Shown: positions 33,701 to 41,283 of the stretch, piece by piece
How the letters are laid out: every line of letters starts with the position of its first letter
Numbering within the stretch: the first letter of the stretch is position 1
Source of the DNA: Haemaphysalis longicornis
Taxonomy: Eukaryota > Arthropoda > Arachnida > Ixodida > Ixodidae
Assembly: GCA_013339765.2 (NCBI GenBank)
Contig: CM023451.1
Location: forward strand, 148,004,763-148,068,762
Reading direction: 5' to 3'
DNA: 64,000 nt
The notes under the pieces: model-generated
What the model was told of the DNA's origin: nothing
Database searches by the model: none
What the model saw: the letters and a program-made list of their open reading frames with translations, nothing else
Made by a program: the position numbers and the translations under genes

Positions 33701-35511
33701 CTGTGCAATCTAACCCATGTAATCGATTACTTGACTTACTTAGCAGAAGTCTAGAGCCTTCATTTCTCCATACTGAGTGGCATAACAGAAAGCACTGTAT
33801 GCCATTCTTGGCTGCCGTGCCAACTACCGTAATAACATCACACCTACTTGCGATGTGTTTTTATGCTCATCTCATGTGCCAGTGTGTGCTAAAGCCGGCA
33901 GAAAATTGGTAAAGAGGTTTGTAGGACAGAAAAAGCATTTTCTAATGAACTTTTCTCATTACGAAATATGTGTAAATCAGCAAAAAAAAAACTCTAAACA
34001 TGTTCTACGCACTATAAATTTTAATCTGTCACGGTAGCTATTCCCTTTTCTCGTTAAAAATATGTGTAAATCAGTGAACAAAAGCTTTGAGCATGTTCTA
34101 TGCACTACAAATTGTAATCTGTCACGGTAGTTATGCACTTTTCTTGTTAAAAAAATACATGCAAATCAGTAGAAGGCTCAAAACGTGTTTTACGCACTAG
34201 TTACACAACATTTACAGCTCAGTATAGCGTCCCTTTAACAGCACAGGTACTCATTATTATTCTTTCGACGCAATTAAGTGCTGGCATCGCCAGTGGTGAA
34301 GCTTGCAACCAATACGGAGAAGAGTGAATATGGTTTAGTTTTCTTGCTCTGTGTTGACTTGGCGAATTTTTATTTTGTGCTTATTTGCGTGCAACTGTGA
34401 TTTCCACTATTCGCAATTTTAAAATGTAAAGTACGGTGCAGCAATAACAGTTGAAACATGACATTATCAGATTTATTGGTAAAAGCTGCTAATTGTTAAG
34501 CCTGGGAAGTTTGTGAAGAGTTCCAGCAATCAATGAAAACTATTTGTTAGCTCCGGAGTGCCAATGTCTGTTCGTTTGTTAAACCGAGAAATTCGTAAAA
34601 TAAGAATAAACGAAAGTGCGTGCACCAAACCTCGCAACTTGACTCATTTGTTTTGCCTTCTTTTTCTGCTTGCAGCAACTGAAAATTGAGCCGAAATTTA
34701 AAAATTCGTGCCCGTCGGAAAGCACGTGGTCATGTTGTCGCGCGTAGTTTTGATTTTGTTCAAGGGCGTCGGCCGTGATGAAACCACGGCCAGATCAGAT
34801 TGCTTCGGAAACTTCACATACGTACGCCTACCGGCTGCAGCAAAGCACACAAAAACTGCACCCGATACGTCTGGGCGCGGTTTCACCGGAAGCCCGGAGG
34901 CGCTGTCCGCCGATTAGTCATCGCCATGAATCGGCGCCAAACCCACCGCTTGACCGCTCGATCGCCAGCAACAGCAGCGCGACCGATGGCCGCGGTCACG
35001 CCGTGATGCGTCCTCTTACCCTAAACCTGTTGTGTCCTAGCGGCGGCTGGGCGTACGGAATGCCCAGGTAGGCCACTACGCTGGACGGGTAGCTCAGCCG
35101 GTCGTTGGTGTGATCGATGCCGCCCTGCGACACCGGCCGCTGGTCGCTACGCGTGAACTCGGGCAGGTCGCACAGATACACGATCCTTCCCTGAAACACT
35201 CCGGCCACTGTTTTCACGGTTTTGAACATGGTCGGAGTCGTCGTCGACCGTATCGAGCAGCGCGCGTCGTTGTACTTGTGAAATTCGTCCGTCTGCTCGT
35301 ATATCCCGGACGGTCGGAGGTCCGCGCGGTACAGGGTGGGTCCAGGCGGAGCTCTGTTCCGCGGCGAGAAGTCCGGCGTTGCCGGATCGGGGTACCGTCG
35401 GGCAGGCGTGTTCTGCCATTGCTGCCCGTGGCAGGTCCCGATCACCGTGGACAGGAGGAAAAGCGCGACGGACCGCGCGGCGGCACCGACCTCCCCGCCG
35501 CCGCGCCTCAT
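12661..35511 (-). CDS. Gli: Gliotactin-like cholinesterase-fold adhesion protein (whole gene, 12 exons)
   Basis: Twelve exons give about 785 residues, taking one base out of exon 10. Order: signal peptide (ALFLLSTVIGTCHG, residues 16-29), Pro-rich spacer, carboxylesterase/cholinesterase fold (about 95-690), one membrane segment (about 709-731, LWGVTAAACLFLILAV then CCCYC), and a cytoplasmic tail of about 51 residues ending NTSV, a class I PDZ ligand. Family marks are AYLGIPYAQPP, SEDCLYLNIYTPN and VMVHIHGGEF. The nucleophile elbow GESAG is GPGAG (Gly near residue 309 replaces Ser), so the protein is not an enzyme; TRDEAS and the IPH histidine remain. Gliotactin is known from Drosophila as a septate and tricellular-junction protein with this architecture; the block VSGAPFMDPKFYPE...DRNMS is my main reason for choosing it over neuroligin. 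Start ATG at 35511 opens directly into the signal peptide. Additional tail exons cannot be excluded. Confidence 0.85.
12893..13061. repeat. Purine-rich low-complexity tract
   Basis: About 170 bp of AAG/GAG/AGG repeats on the plus strand, inside Gli intron 11. It creates artefactual poly-Lys/Glu and poly-Ser/Phe open frames and could form triplex DNA. On the transcribed strand it is a long pyrimidine tract upstream of the exon 12 acceptor, but it starts about 150 bp away from it. Confidence 0.9.
13692..13760 (-). CDS. Gli: Gli exon 11 (cytoplasmic tail)
   Basis: Short exon, 69 bp. Acceptor TTTTGAAACAG and strong donor CTCCAG|GTGAGT. Translation after the split Ser is RHLVDEDDIPHASMHSLTES then TS. 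Phase is 2 in and 2 out, so it is a symmetric cassette that could be skipped without changing frame; exon 10 could join exon 12 directly. Acidic and Ser/Thr-rich, as expected of a signalling tail. Identified by splice signals and phase, not homology. Confidence 0.7.
15340..15880 (+). mobile_element. LINE fragment (I/R1-like), internally deleted
   Basis: Plus-strand RT piece with GTPQGSVLSLFIFN and HSLYADDITIW (15385-15515). It then jumps to a 3' terminal region reading roughly WEATLISSHPDSQQLLV with LAEDATWAHGLMAA in another frame. The end at 15834-15870 has AATAAAGTTCC then a TC-rich tail, like the 286-2340 element on the other strand. Intronic in Gli, antisense to it. Confidence 0.85.
15900..16860 (+). 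other. CpG-rich segment, unassigned
   Basis: GC- and CpG-dense DNA including a run of about 19 C residues (16331-16350). Near the right end an AATAAA lies at 16825-16832 (TGCAATAAAG) after a short open stretch ending FVAKSV then stop. This looks like the 3' end of an old transposon or retrocopy rather than part of Gli, but I cannot name it. Confidence 0.35.
17082..17337 (-). mobile_element. tRNA-derived SINE, complete, with 11-bp TSD
   Basis: Read on the minus strand it begins CCTGCCGCGGTGGCTCAGTG, an A-box-like TGGCTCAGTGG, then a B-box-like GGTTTCGATTC, followed by the conserved body ending near GGCGCGTTAAACCC and a short tail. The 11-bp target duplication TGTGATGTGTG flanks it at 17071-17081 and 17338-17348. 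It resembles the abundant tick SINE commonly called Ruka, from memory. Same family as 19814-19979. Confidence 0.9.
17801..18172 (+). mobile_element. 372-bp inverted-terminal-repeat element, copy A
   Basis: One of three copies (others at 28070-28441, inverted, and 42481-42854). The shared body begins near AAAAGTTTAGCTGTCAATTT and ends CCTCGCCAGTGAATAC. The left end here is degraded (GTATTAATTG instead of GTATTCACTG). No coding capacity. Probably a MITE. Confidence 0.8.
18375..18711 (-). CDS. Gli: Gli exon 10 (end of esterase domain and membrane segment), frame break
   Basis: Acceptor CACTACAG, donor GCCAG|GTACGG. The first part reads DPTAGSSLFGSIRWEPATQ in the frame set by exon 9. The rest (LLQYLCVNGTYYEALNA through the membrane segment to CYCKAA) is open only in the next frame. 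The switch lies at an A5 run (T5 at 18651-18655 on plus); one A fewer gives WEPATQNLLQYL and makes exon length and phase fit. As printed, the frame loses the membrane anchor. Confidence 0.85.
18814..19374. mobile_element. MITE with 23-bp perfect terminal inverted repeats, TTAA ends
   Basis: AAAGGAGTACTGACACGAAA then TTT at the left is matched by its exact reverse complement at the right (23 of 23). Both ends are flanked by TTAA (18814-18817 and 19371-19374), as with piggyBac-type target sites. About 560 bp, non-coding, in Gli intron 9. Confidence 0.85.
19814..19979 (+). mobile_element. 5'-truncated tRNA-derived SINE with (CAAT)n tail and 13-bp TSD
   Basis: The body contains CGGCCGCTTTTCTGATGGAGG and GATCCCCAGGTGGTCAAAAT, matching the SINE at 17082-17337. 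The tail is CAATCAATCAATCA. The TSD AACATGGACTTAC is at 19801-19813 and 19980-19992. On the minus strand the right TSD copy is exactly the first 13 intron bases after Gli exon 9. Confidence 0.9.
19993..20155 (-). CDS. Gli: Gli exon 9
   Basis: Acceptor CTGGCTTGCAG, donor AGCGG|GTAAGT. The translation after the split codon starts IPHSMVDLMVSGAPFMDPKF and ends ANFAKSG. The His of IPH sits where the cholinesterase catalytic His is expected. The DRNMS motif and ANFAKSG are typical of the family. Length 163, phase 1 in, 2 out. Confidence 0.9.
20156..21566 (-). other. Gli: Gli intron 8 (1.4 kb)
   Basis: No transposon or exon recognised. GT at 21566 and AG at 20156 are canonical on the minus strand. 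Confidence 0.7.
21567..21717 (-). CDS. Gli: Gli exon 8
   Basis: Acceptor GTATGTGCAG, donor GGGATG|GTGAGA. Begins MLSDSYFVAPHDKMMKLLLE and ends RRTYHWD plus one base. The LSDSYFVAP block is the family segment before the His loop. 151 bp, phase 0 in, 1 out. Confidence 0.9.
21718..23225 (-). other. Gli: Gli intron 7 (1.5 kb)
   Basis: A C16 run is at 22458-22473, beside sequence resembling the CAGTGGCGTAGCCAG-type element borders. A weak plus-strand open frame (22146-22418) shows no domain. Confidence 0.6.
23226..23416 (-). CDS. Gli: Gli exon 7
   Basis: Acceptor AACTTGCAG, donor GTGGAC|GTGAGT. Reads QDTGLKERNYAMTPEDFRIR through FMYMPWGHQDNRTLLMRGYVD. 191 bp, phase 1 in, 0 out. Confidence 0.9.
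23683..24407. mobile_element. Tigger/pogo-like non-autonomous DNA transposon (725 bp)
   Basis: Left end TA then CAGTCAAATCTCGTCACTAC; right end in reverse complement CTGTCAAACCTCAATATAAC, flanked by TA (23681-23682 and 24408-24409). TA duplication and CAGTnnAACCTC-type ends are typical of Tc1/mariner-pogo elements. Non-coding, in Gli intron 6. Confidence 0.8.
24846..24987. repeat. Tandem duplication, about 72-bp unit x2
   Basis: Two diverged copies of ATTAGTTTCATTCCTTGATT...TTCAGCCAGGAG, starting at about 24846 and 24918. Confidence 0.75.
25072..25252 (-). CDS. Gli: Gli exon 6
   Basis: Acceptor TTTTGGCACAG, donor ATTGTCA|GTGAGT. Reads PTVGRLPWGPVLDLHTRSDS through NQVAYMTGVTRDEASHIV. TRDEAS is the family position of the acidic triad residue (Glu kept). 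181 bp, phase 0 in, 1 out. Confidence 0.9.
25253..26529 (-). other. Gli: Gli intron 5 (1.3 kb)
   Basis: CpG-richer than its neighbours around 25490-25630 but no repeat end or exon recognised. Open frames on both strands here (25064-25605) overlap exon 6 or run out of it. Confidence 0.6.
26530..26729 (-). CDS. Gli: Gli exon 5
   Basis: Acceptor GTGCCGCCCAG, donor GTCGAG|GTGGGT. After the split Leu it reads AFQRVIAAGGSAVAEWALDQ and on to SSSEFTLAVVE. The FQRVIA.GGSA.A.WA block follows the nucleophile elbow in this family. 200 bp, phase 1 in, 0 out. GC-rich unlike surrounding intron. Confidence 0.9.
28070..28441 (-). mobile_element. 372-bp inverted-terminal-repeat element, copy B (best-preserved ends)
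   Basis: Left end ATAGTATAGGTTGTATTCAC then TGG (28058-28080) and right end CTCAGTGAATACCACCTATACTAT (28430-28453) are inverted copies: ATAGTATAGGT(T/G)GTATTCACTG, about 22 bp with one mismatch. Body matches copies A and C. Non-coding. Confidence 0.85.
28577..28628. repeat. Short tandem repeat, 18-bp unit x3
   Basis: CTTATACAAAGCGATACA-type unit repeated about three times. Confidence 0.7.
28933..29124 (-). CDS. Gli: Gli exon 4 (pseudo-nucleophile elbow)
   Basis: Acceptor CCCGACCAG, donor CGCAATC|GTGAGT. Reads FLATGDGASPGNYGLLDQAA, then IQWVRDFIEGFSGDPTRI and TLFGPGAGAASAGLHLVHQM. The elbow, normally GESAGA, is GPGAGA: Ser is Gly and Glu is Pro. The surrounding fold motif GNYGLLDQ..A..WV is fully kept. 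192 bp, phase 1 in and out. Confidence 0.92.
29452..29602 (-). CDS. Gli: Gli exon 3 (oxyanion-loop region)
   Basis: Acceptor ACCATTTGCAG, donor CCTGG|GTGAGT. Reads LDDVNRRFAVMVHIHGGEFD then HGSGNLFPGHMLAASQEVIV and VTFNYRLGAL. HGGEF replaces the usual HGGGF oxyanion motif, another sign that catalysis is lost. 151 bp, phase 0 in, 1 out. Confidence 0.92.
29603..30545 (-). other. Gli: Gli intron 2 (0.9 kb)
   Basis: Nearly half of it is the hAT-like element at 29822-30221. Confidence 0.8.
29822..30221. mobile_element. hAT-like non-autonomous transposon (400 bp) with 8-bp TSD
   Basis: Ends CAGTGGTTCTC (left) and GAGAACCCACTG (right) are inverted. The 8-bp direct repeat GTCTTGAG lies immediately outside both ends (29814-29821 and 30222-30229). 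An 8-bp duplication and CAGTGGTTCTCAA-type termini are hallmarks of hAT elements. No transposase coding. Confidence 0.9.
30546..30692 (-). CDS. Gli: Gli exon 2
   Basis: Acceptor TTTTGTTTTCCCAG, donor CCCAAT|GTGAGA. Reads EPQAHPPLGNVQALNFRDSC then IQHINYKGQHKGIPSTSEDC and LYLNIYTPN. SEDCLYLN is the second signature of type-B carboxylesterases. 147 bp, phase 0 both sides. Confidence 0.92.
31872..32006 (+). other. Short acidic open stretch of unknown origin
   Basis: Reads RNDEVGNGKCNEENDKEYDK then DEVSSNLCFEESNEEEPEDK and SNFNL before a stop. No ATG in the right place and no family recognised. Its biased acidic composition and three-base purine rhythm look coding; it may be the C-terminal scrap of a transposase. 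Low confidence. Confidence 0.25.
33653..34238. mobile_element. MITE, TTAAAGGGAC ends, with internal tandem repeats
   Basis: Left TTAAAGGGACACTGAAGTGA; right in reverse complement TTAAAGGGACGCTATACTGA. Both ends include TTAA. About 586 bp, non-coding. Inside it, a unit of about 92 bp (AATATGTGTAAATCAG...CTGTCACGGTAG) is repeated 2.6 times at 33964-34205. Confidence 0.75.
33964..34205. repeat. Tandem array of a roughly 92-bp unit, 2.6 copies, inside a MITE
   Basis: Units start near 33964, 34059 and 34151, each with ATGTGTAAATCAG-like start and GTTCTAnGCACTA in the middle. Confidence 0.8.
35020..35511 (-). CDS. Gli: Gli exon 1 (start, signal peptide)
   Basis: ATG at 35511. Reads MRRGGGEVGAAARSVALFLL then STVIGTCHG (signal peptide with a likely cut after CHG or GQ), a Pro-rich stretch, then TVAGVFQGRIVYL and AYLGIPYAQPPLGHNRFR, the esterase N-terminal strands. 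Donor TTTAGG|GTAAGA, 164 full codons. GC-rich (CpG island character). Antisense frames over it are shadows. Confidence 0.9.
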
Positions 35512-36060
35512 CGTCGGCAGCCAGCAGAACCGTCAACGCCAAGTCATTGCCGCGAGCACAGGGCTGACGAAGCGGAACTGATTTTACTACCACGGCAACC
35601 GTTCCTCCGCGTACGCTTCGGTTTTGAACTTTGAGCCCGCTCGTCGGCCCTCTTGGGACAGTAAACAACTTTTAGTTACCTTCCTGTCCAAGGAGCGCCG
35701 CTGTCGTCGCCAGCGATGCCTTGAACATCCAACCGAGCGCTCACATGTGCTGCCCGCGCCAACGATTGGCTGCGCGTACTTGGCGTACCTGCGCTACCTG
35801 CTGCTTTGCTTGCGAAAAGCAGCTGATAGTAGATTAGCGGAACGGCGGAACATTGCTCGTGACTGTCGTTGCAAAAGAGAGCGAGTCTGTGGGCGAGTGA
35901 TGACGCGCGTGCAGCCGTTGCCGAAAGTACGCCCGACGCCAGTCGCGCTTCGTTCGGCCACCTGAAGTTGCCGGATTAATCGCGGAAAGGTGTACGTTGA
36001 GCAGGTCTCCCTGCATACAACAGGATAAACTGTGATCAGAGCCTTGGTTGTTTGTTTACT
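35512..36060. promoter_or_regulatory. Divergent promoter interval between Gli and the SLC17 gene
   Basis: The two start codons face away from each other with 549 bp between them. The interval is CpG-rich on the Gli side, unlike the AT-rich introns. It must hold both 5' UTRs and core promoters. I see no convincing TATA box at either end, which fits a CpG-type bidirectional promoter. Transcription start sites cannot be placed from sequence alone. Confidence 0.65.
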
Positions 36061-36109
36061 ATGGAGAAGAGCGCGACCAACGAAGGCGCAACGACCGAAC
36101 GGCGATCAG
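36061..36109 (+). CDS. SLC17-like exon 1 (start)
   Basis: Reads MEKSATNEGATTERRS plus one base; donor ATCAG|GTGAAT. 49 bp, phase 1 out, which matches exon 2. Short hydrophilic N-terminus as in sialins. Chosen by phase and position, not homology. Confidence 0.7.
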
Positions 36110-39100
36110 GTGAATGATTTAGTGGTTATACAGAAAAAAAACATTTTAAACTGGTGCATATAGTTCGTGTAATGTTTCGTTTAATATCTGGCGCGTGCCA
36201 GTAGTCGGTGAAATAAGTTAAGTGAGCAACATTGCTTTGCAAGTTTGTTCCGTTCCGTTCCTTTAAAGCGAAGTTCTGATAATGCGAATAATTTTTATTT
36301 GTTTCCTTGGAGTCGCGTGCACGCGTGCGTGTAGTAAATCCTCATTATAACGAAGTCCTCAGGACAGGAAGATGTATTCGCTGTAGGCGATACTCCGTAA
36401 AATGCGGGTGATCATGCTCTTTCATATATATAAAGGCCGCAGCCGGTATATAAATTATATACACATACGGGACGTTGTGGGTTCGGTTCCCGCTTCCAGA
36501 ACCCGAGAATTTTTTCTCCGCTTTCATTTCTTTCTCCCTTTACCATAAAAAAAAAAAAGACAACCTGACCTTACCTAACAAGGACTGCAACTTCGATATG
36601 TGTTCTTACGGGATCCCTCGTCCCACATATTTCTGCCATACTTATAAATTTGCAACGCAAATCAAAACACCAAATTTTGTTTACACTGGCTTATTTGTCG
36701 GTCAGGGTAATGTTTTACCACCTGTATGTGCCCCTATAGTCCTGGTTAACATCTATGGGTTAACGAAAGTCACCAGAACCACGACCGGCTATATAGCCGG
36801 TCGTGACCAGAACAGTGGGAAAAATTTATTGTAAGCGGTATTTTGATACACTCAGTGCCGTGACCTAAATAGAAAAAAAGCAACCATTAAAGTAAAGCGA
36901 TTTCGTTTATATTGAGTAATTCTGTTCTAGTTGTATGTGTTCCTTCCAAGTACAGTTAAAAACAATCAGACGTATGTTTCTGATATTCATGAGCCTGTAG
37001 CTATACACGTAAAGAGCCCAATTGTATTCCTTTTGTTATTCCGGTGCGTGGTGTTGGGTAATTCAACAATAACAGCTGAACTGAACTTTCATTACAAACT
37101 AGACAACCTGGTAAGGTTAAATATTCTTGACTTTGTGTAGAGCTAAAAACGGACAAAGACAGAAGGAGGCAACAGGCACAAGTACTTGTGGCCATCACCT
37201 ACGTCCTTGTCCGGTTTTTCTGCTACACGATGTTGTTACTGTTACCAACTAGCCCAAAACCAACTTTGTTTAAATATTCTCCTTTGTGGAAAAAAATCTG
37301 TACAGGTGGAACGGGGGCTGCGTCAGCATTTTCCGTCATGTGCATTGTCACTCTCCTTTGCAGCATGTCGTCCTCAAGTGCGCCACCTCCTGTGCTTCAT
37401 GATTTCCACGGGCCTTTTTCTGGTGTACTCGATGAGGGTGAACCTGAGCGTGACCATTATTGCCATGGTGAACAGCACGGCCATGATGAATCCGCAACTC
37501 AAGTCACGTGGCAAACTCCAGCTGCCCGGCTCCTCTCCAGAACACCTCATCGCCGAGTGGCAGCGATGAATCAGGTGTACGTGTGCAGTTTGAGCCTCTT
37601 CCTTTCTGTCTCGTTGTTATGTATTTTGATTTTGTTCCATTTATTTATGTTCCCTATGGTTGTGAGTAATTGCTGCTGAAGTTCAGGCTCAAGCAGCCGT
37701 GGTTCGCTCAAACCTTTACATTGTTTCCTAGAAAAAACAGGCCCTCATAATTCTACCTGTGCATTTTTTCACTGTGAGTGATCCAGCCTGCAATATTCTT
37801 TTTGTATATGAGGCACACAAAATAAACATGGAGGCTGAATTTTTCATTCAAAAAGTATGTGTGCATGGTCCACAGGCGAGCTAGCAATCATGAGGTGCTA
37901 TAATATGTAAGTCTTCTTTTAGCGCTCATGTGCATCCCGTAAAAATTTACTTGAGACTGGAGGGAACTTCAACTGCACTCCAGCACTGCGCACAATTGCA
38001 TTACAATTCTATTACAGTTGCATTGCAGTGCTGTACATAGCATTAATGCAGTATTGTGGAAAATATGGCACCCTGTTATTGGCGCAGTGCAAAAAAACAA
38101 ACGCACGTGTATGAACAAATGGGACGAGCGCTCATCTGTAATGTTTATAACACATACCCTGTTTCTTAATGCTGGCTAGAATGAATGCACGCTACGTTAC
38201 AATACAAAAACGATTCCAACAATTGGCTGTAATTTGAGTCCTGTTCGTTTTCATGGTAAGCTGTGTACCCAATCCTGCTGTCATTCTGGGCCAAAATTTT
38301 TTTGATACTGGGGGCATAGTGGAATCACCACACTTTCTAATTTGTTTTTACCTCAAAACGAGAAGGAGGGCATTGCAGCTATGCTGCTGTCGCTATGTTA
38401 AAGCACTCTAACCAAACAAGTATAAGTTTCTGGAAACCACAAATTATTCTAATAGATTGATAGTTTCACGACATGAAAAAAAAAAAAAAAACAAGAATGT
38501 TTACATTGCAGTCGATGCTAAGCATTAAAAATTGCTTGCGAATACACAGGAATGTTACCATTTCTAGGTGAAAAATCTGTCACCTTAGAATAGGTTGAGC
38601 TTTTGCTTACTGAGGAGGCTTGTAGGAAAGTTAGGCAAGCCCGGGCCCTCTTTTTTGCCCGTTTTTGCCCATATGTGTTGGCTACGCACCGCTTTACCGT
38701 ACTGCAGTTGGCACCCCGTTGAGATAGCCACTCATCTCGAAATGCAGGATGGCGAGTTTCTGTGGGACCCGGTCATGCAGGGATATGTGCTGAATGCTTT
38801 CTTCTACGGATATATTGTGACCCAAATCCCGGCTGGCTGGCTGTCGGAGGTGATCAGCCCAACGTGGATCTTTGCAGCAGGCATCGGCGTCACCTCGCTG
38901 CTCACTCTCGCCACTGCGGTGGTGGCCAAAGCCAACTTCGCTGCATTCCTGGCGCTCCGGGTTCTTGAGGGCATTGCCGAGGTGAATAAACAGAGTAGGG
39001 CATCAGTCAGACGAACTTCTTTGTTCGGTTGATGCTCTACATGATAAGAACTCGATAAGGTTTTTCGATTGAAGTTTGTGAATCGAACATACTTAAAGGG

Positions 39101-41229
39101 GCCATGCAGACAAAACACAAGTTTGTTTCATTCAAAAGATTGCCTCGTTAGAATCATACTGACACCACTTTTAAAGCAAACTTCGCTCAAATAAGCTACA
39201 TACAGTGGACTCCTGTTATAACGAACTCGGTTAAGACAAACACTAAGGCTAATACGAACAACATTTTTGCTCTCTTGTAATGTTCACAATGCAAAAGTGC
39301 TCTGCTTAAGACGAATTTCTGAAAATACAAACATATTTTTACGGTCTCTTCGAGTTCGTCTTAACGGGAGTCTACTGCAATTAGGAAAAAAGGGGTTGGC
39401 CATGTGACTTACTAGCTCATTTCCCGCACTGGAACATGTGACGTCATATGCACAGCTGTGCAATTGGCTGAGACTGGCAAGAGCAAACGCAAGTTGGGAA
39501 GAGCTTATAAGCTTGCGAAATGAGCTATTTTCGCTTAAGTGTAATGCATGTTCATTTTATAACAGTAAGAATGCTGGGGTGAAACAGTGGAAGTTACGAA
39601 GTAAGTACCAGTGCGTACTGCTGTCGGTTCCGCTGCAGACTGAACAGCGGACTCTACTCAGGTGCAACTTAAGAACGACAACAGAAGTTGCCACTGCACC
39701 GTATCACTGCAACCGGTTGGCTTTTTCTTCGCGCTGTGCAAAGCACGCCTTACGGCAAGTATTTTTAACGTGACGCGAGTCGTTTCAGTGATTTTTCATA
39801 CTGAATCTGCTTATAAATCACTGCAGCGACGTCAAACGAACTACATGAGAAAATGCAGGCATAAGTGCAATCTCCTTTCAAAATGCGCGCCCGCCCTGAC
39901 CTCCGGGGCCGTTGCTTCGGCAGAGTGTAACACTGCGTGAGCTATGGTCGTTTTTAACTTGCACCAGAGTATAGGAGTTCGCTTGGAGATCTGTCCATGT
40001 GACGTCATGGTAGATGTCAGGAAACACACGATTTGGCGGTGGAATCAAAATTTCAACTTACATAGGTTAATTTCGCAGTGAATAACACCTCACTCACTGC
40101 CGGGAAAGCAATGGGGGCACTATAAAACACCAAACCTTTGGAATAAAACAAACCCGTATTTTGTCTGCATGGCCCCTTTAAAAAGGCAAAAGAAGCTCAT
40201 TCGAATGAAACCGTGCTCAGTGGAAGCTATTATTTAGAACATTTTTTAGGCATGGAATTGCGACAAGTGTGTGGAAGCTTTCGTAGTGCACTGACCGTGC
40301 CAGGGTACTGGATGGGTGGGTCAAGAGAGTGCAAAATTAAGTGCAGTGTTTCACTGCGACTGTCTGTGGTGCTTCAGGGAGAGAACTGGTTATCCTTTAT
40401 TTGCTTCACAAGGAAGTGCTACATGGGAACTTTGGGCTATTACCAGGGTGAGTTTATTGACAATACTGGGCCCCTAGGTTCATTGTGGAAAAATCAATGT
40501 CAGGCAACCAGTAATGGAAGGAGTGACATATGCCATTTGAAAACAATAAATTAAAAAAAAAAAGATGAAATATATTTCTAGTTCTCTTCCAAAAAAAGAA
40601 AAAGCGAGGTGTCTATTGATTTTTACATCATTCTTGCGGATTCAACTAAAGCGCTTTTTTAATTTCAGTGGTTGAAGACCACTCCCCCGTCCTTATGCTT
40701 CCGGCTCCTTTGTATTCCCATATCCTTGTATCAGTGTGACTAAAGCCTGATAACGGTCCTGGAAATGAATAGTGTCAGGCTGTCTGATAAAGTTTAGCTG
40801 TGATGACATAGAGATAAAAGAACTACGAGGGTGCCTGTTCTGCTGTGCTGTAGACTTTATACATCCCTTTTGTTCCAGGGGCTCTCAAATGTCACATGAT
40901 ATGCGGCCCTTGTGAATTCTTATCAGTTAGGGAAATGTGAAGGCTGTACTTATCTGATAAGGCTGCACTCAGGCTCATTACACATGATAACGAGGTGTGA
41001 GCTTATTAATATTGGGGATTAAAGGAGATTCTTTATGCCTTTACAACCCTCATCAAAGTGTACACGTTCACTTTCTTAATCTTACATTTCTTTGTGATTA
41101 TTTTTTATTTTTATTAACAGTATTTTATGTACACGCACACACACACACACACACACATGTACCATAGAGCAAGAAGACGAATGGGTAGCAAACTTTATTG
41201 ACGTTTAAGCTTGAGACAAGCCTTCATCA

Positions 41230-41283
<54 letters not shown>

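Larger units (their letters stand above)
30693..35019 (-). other. Gli: Gli intron 1 (4.3 kb)
   Basis: Longest upstream intron. Contains a MITE (33653-34238) with internal tandem repeats and an unassigned acidic open stretch (31872-32006, plus). Remaining sequence is AT-rich with no exon recognised. Confidence 0.65.

Noticed and set aside
35110..35634. 174-residue plus-strand open frame
   Set aside because: Antisense shadow of the GC-rich Gli exon 1.
38708..38747. 40-bp longer form of SLC17-like exon 3 (acceptor at 38707)
   Set aside because: Its polypyrimidine tract is better, and it would be in phase with exon 2 as printed, but the TGA at 37567 remains in frame; the shorter exon fits the DGEF start of the family domain. 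Kept as an alternative only.
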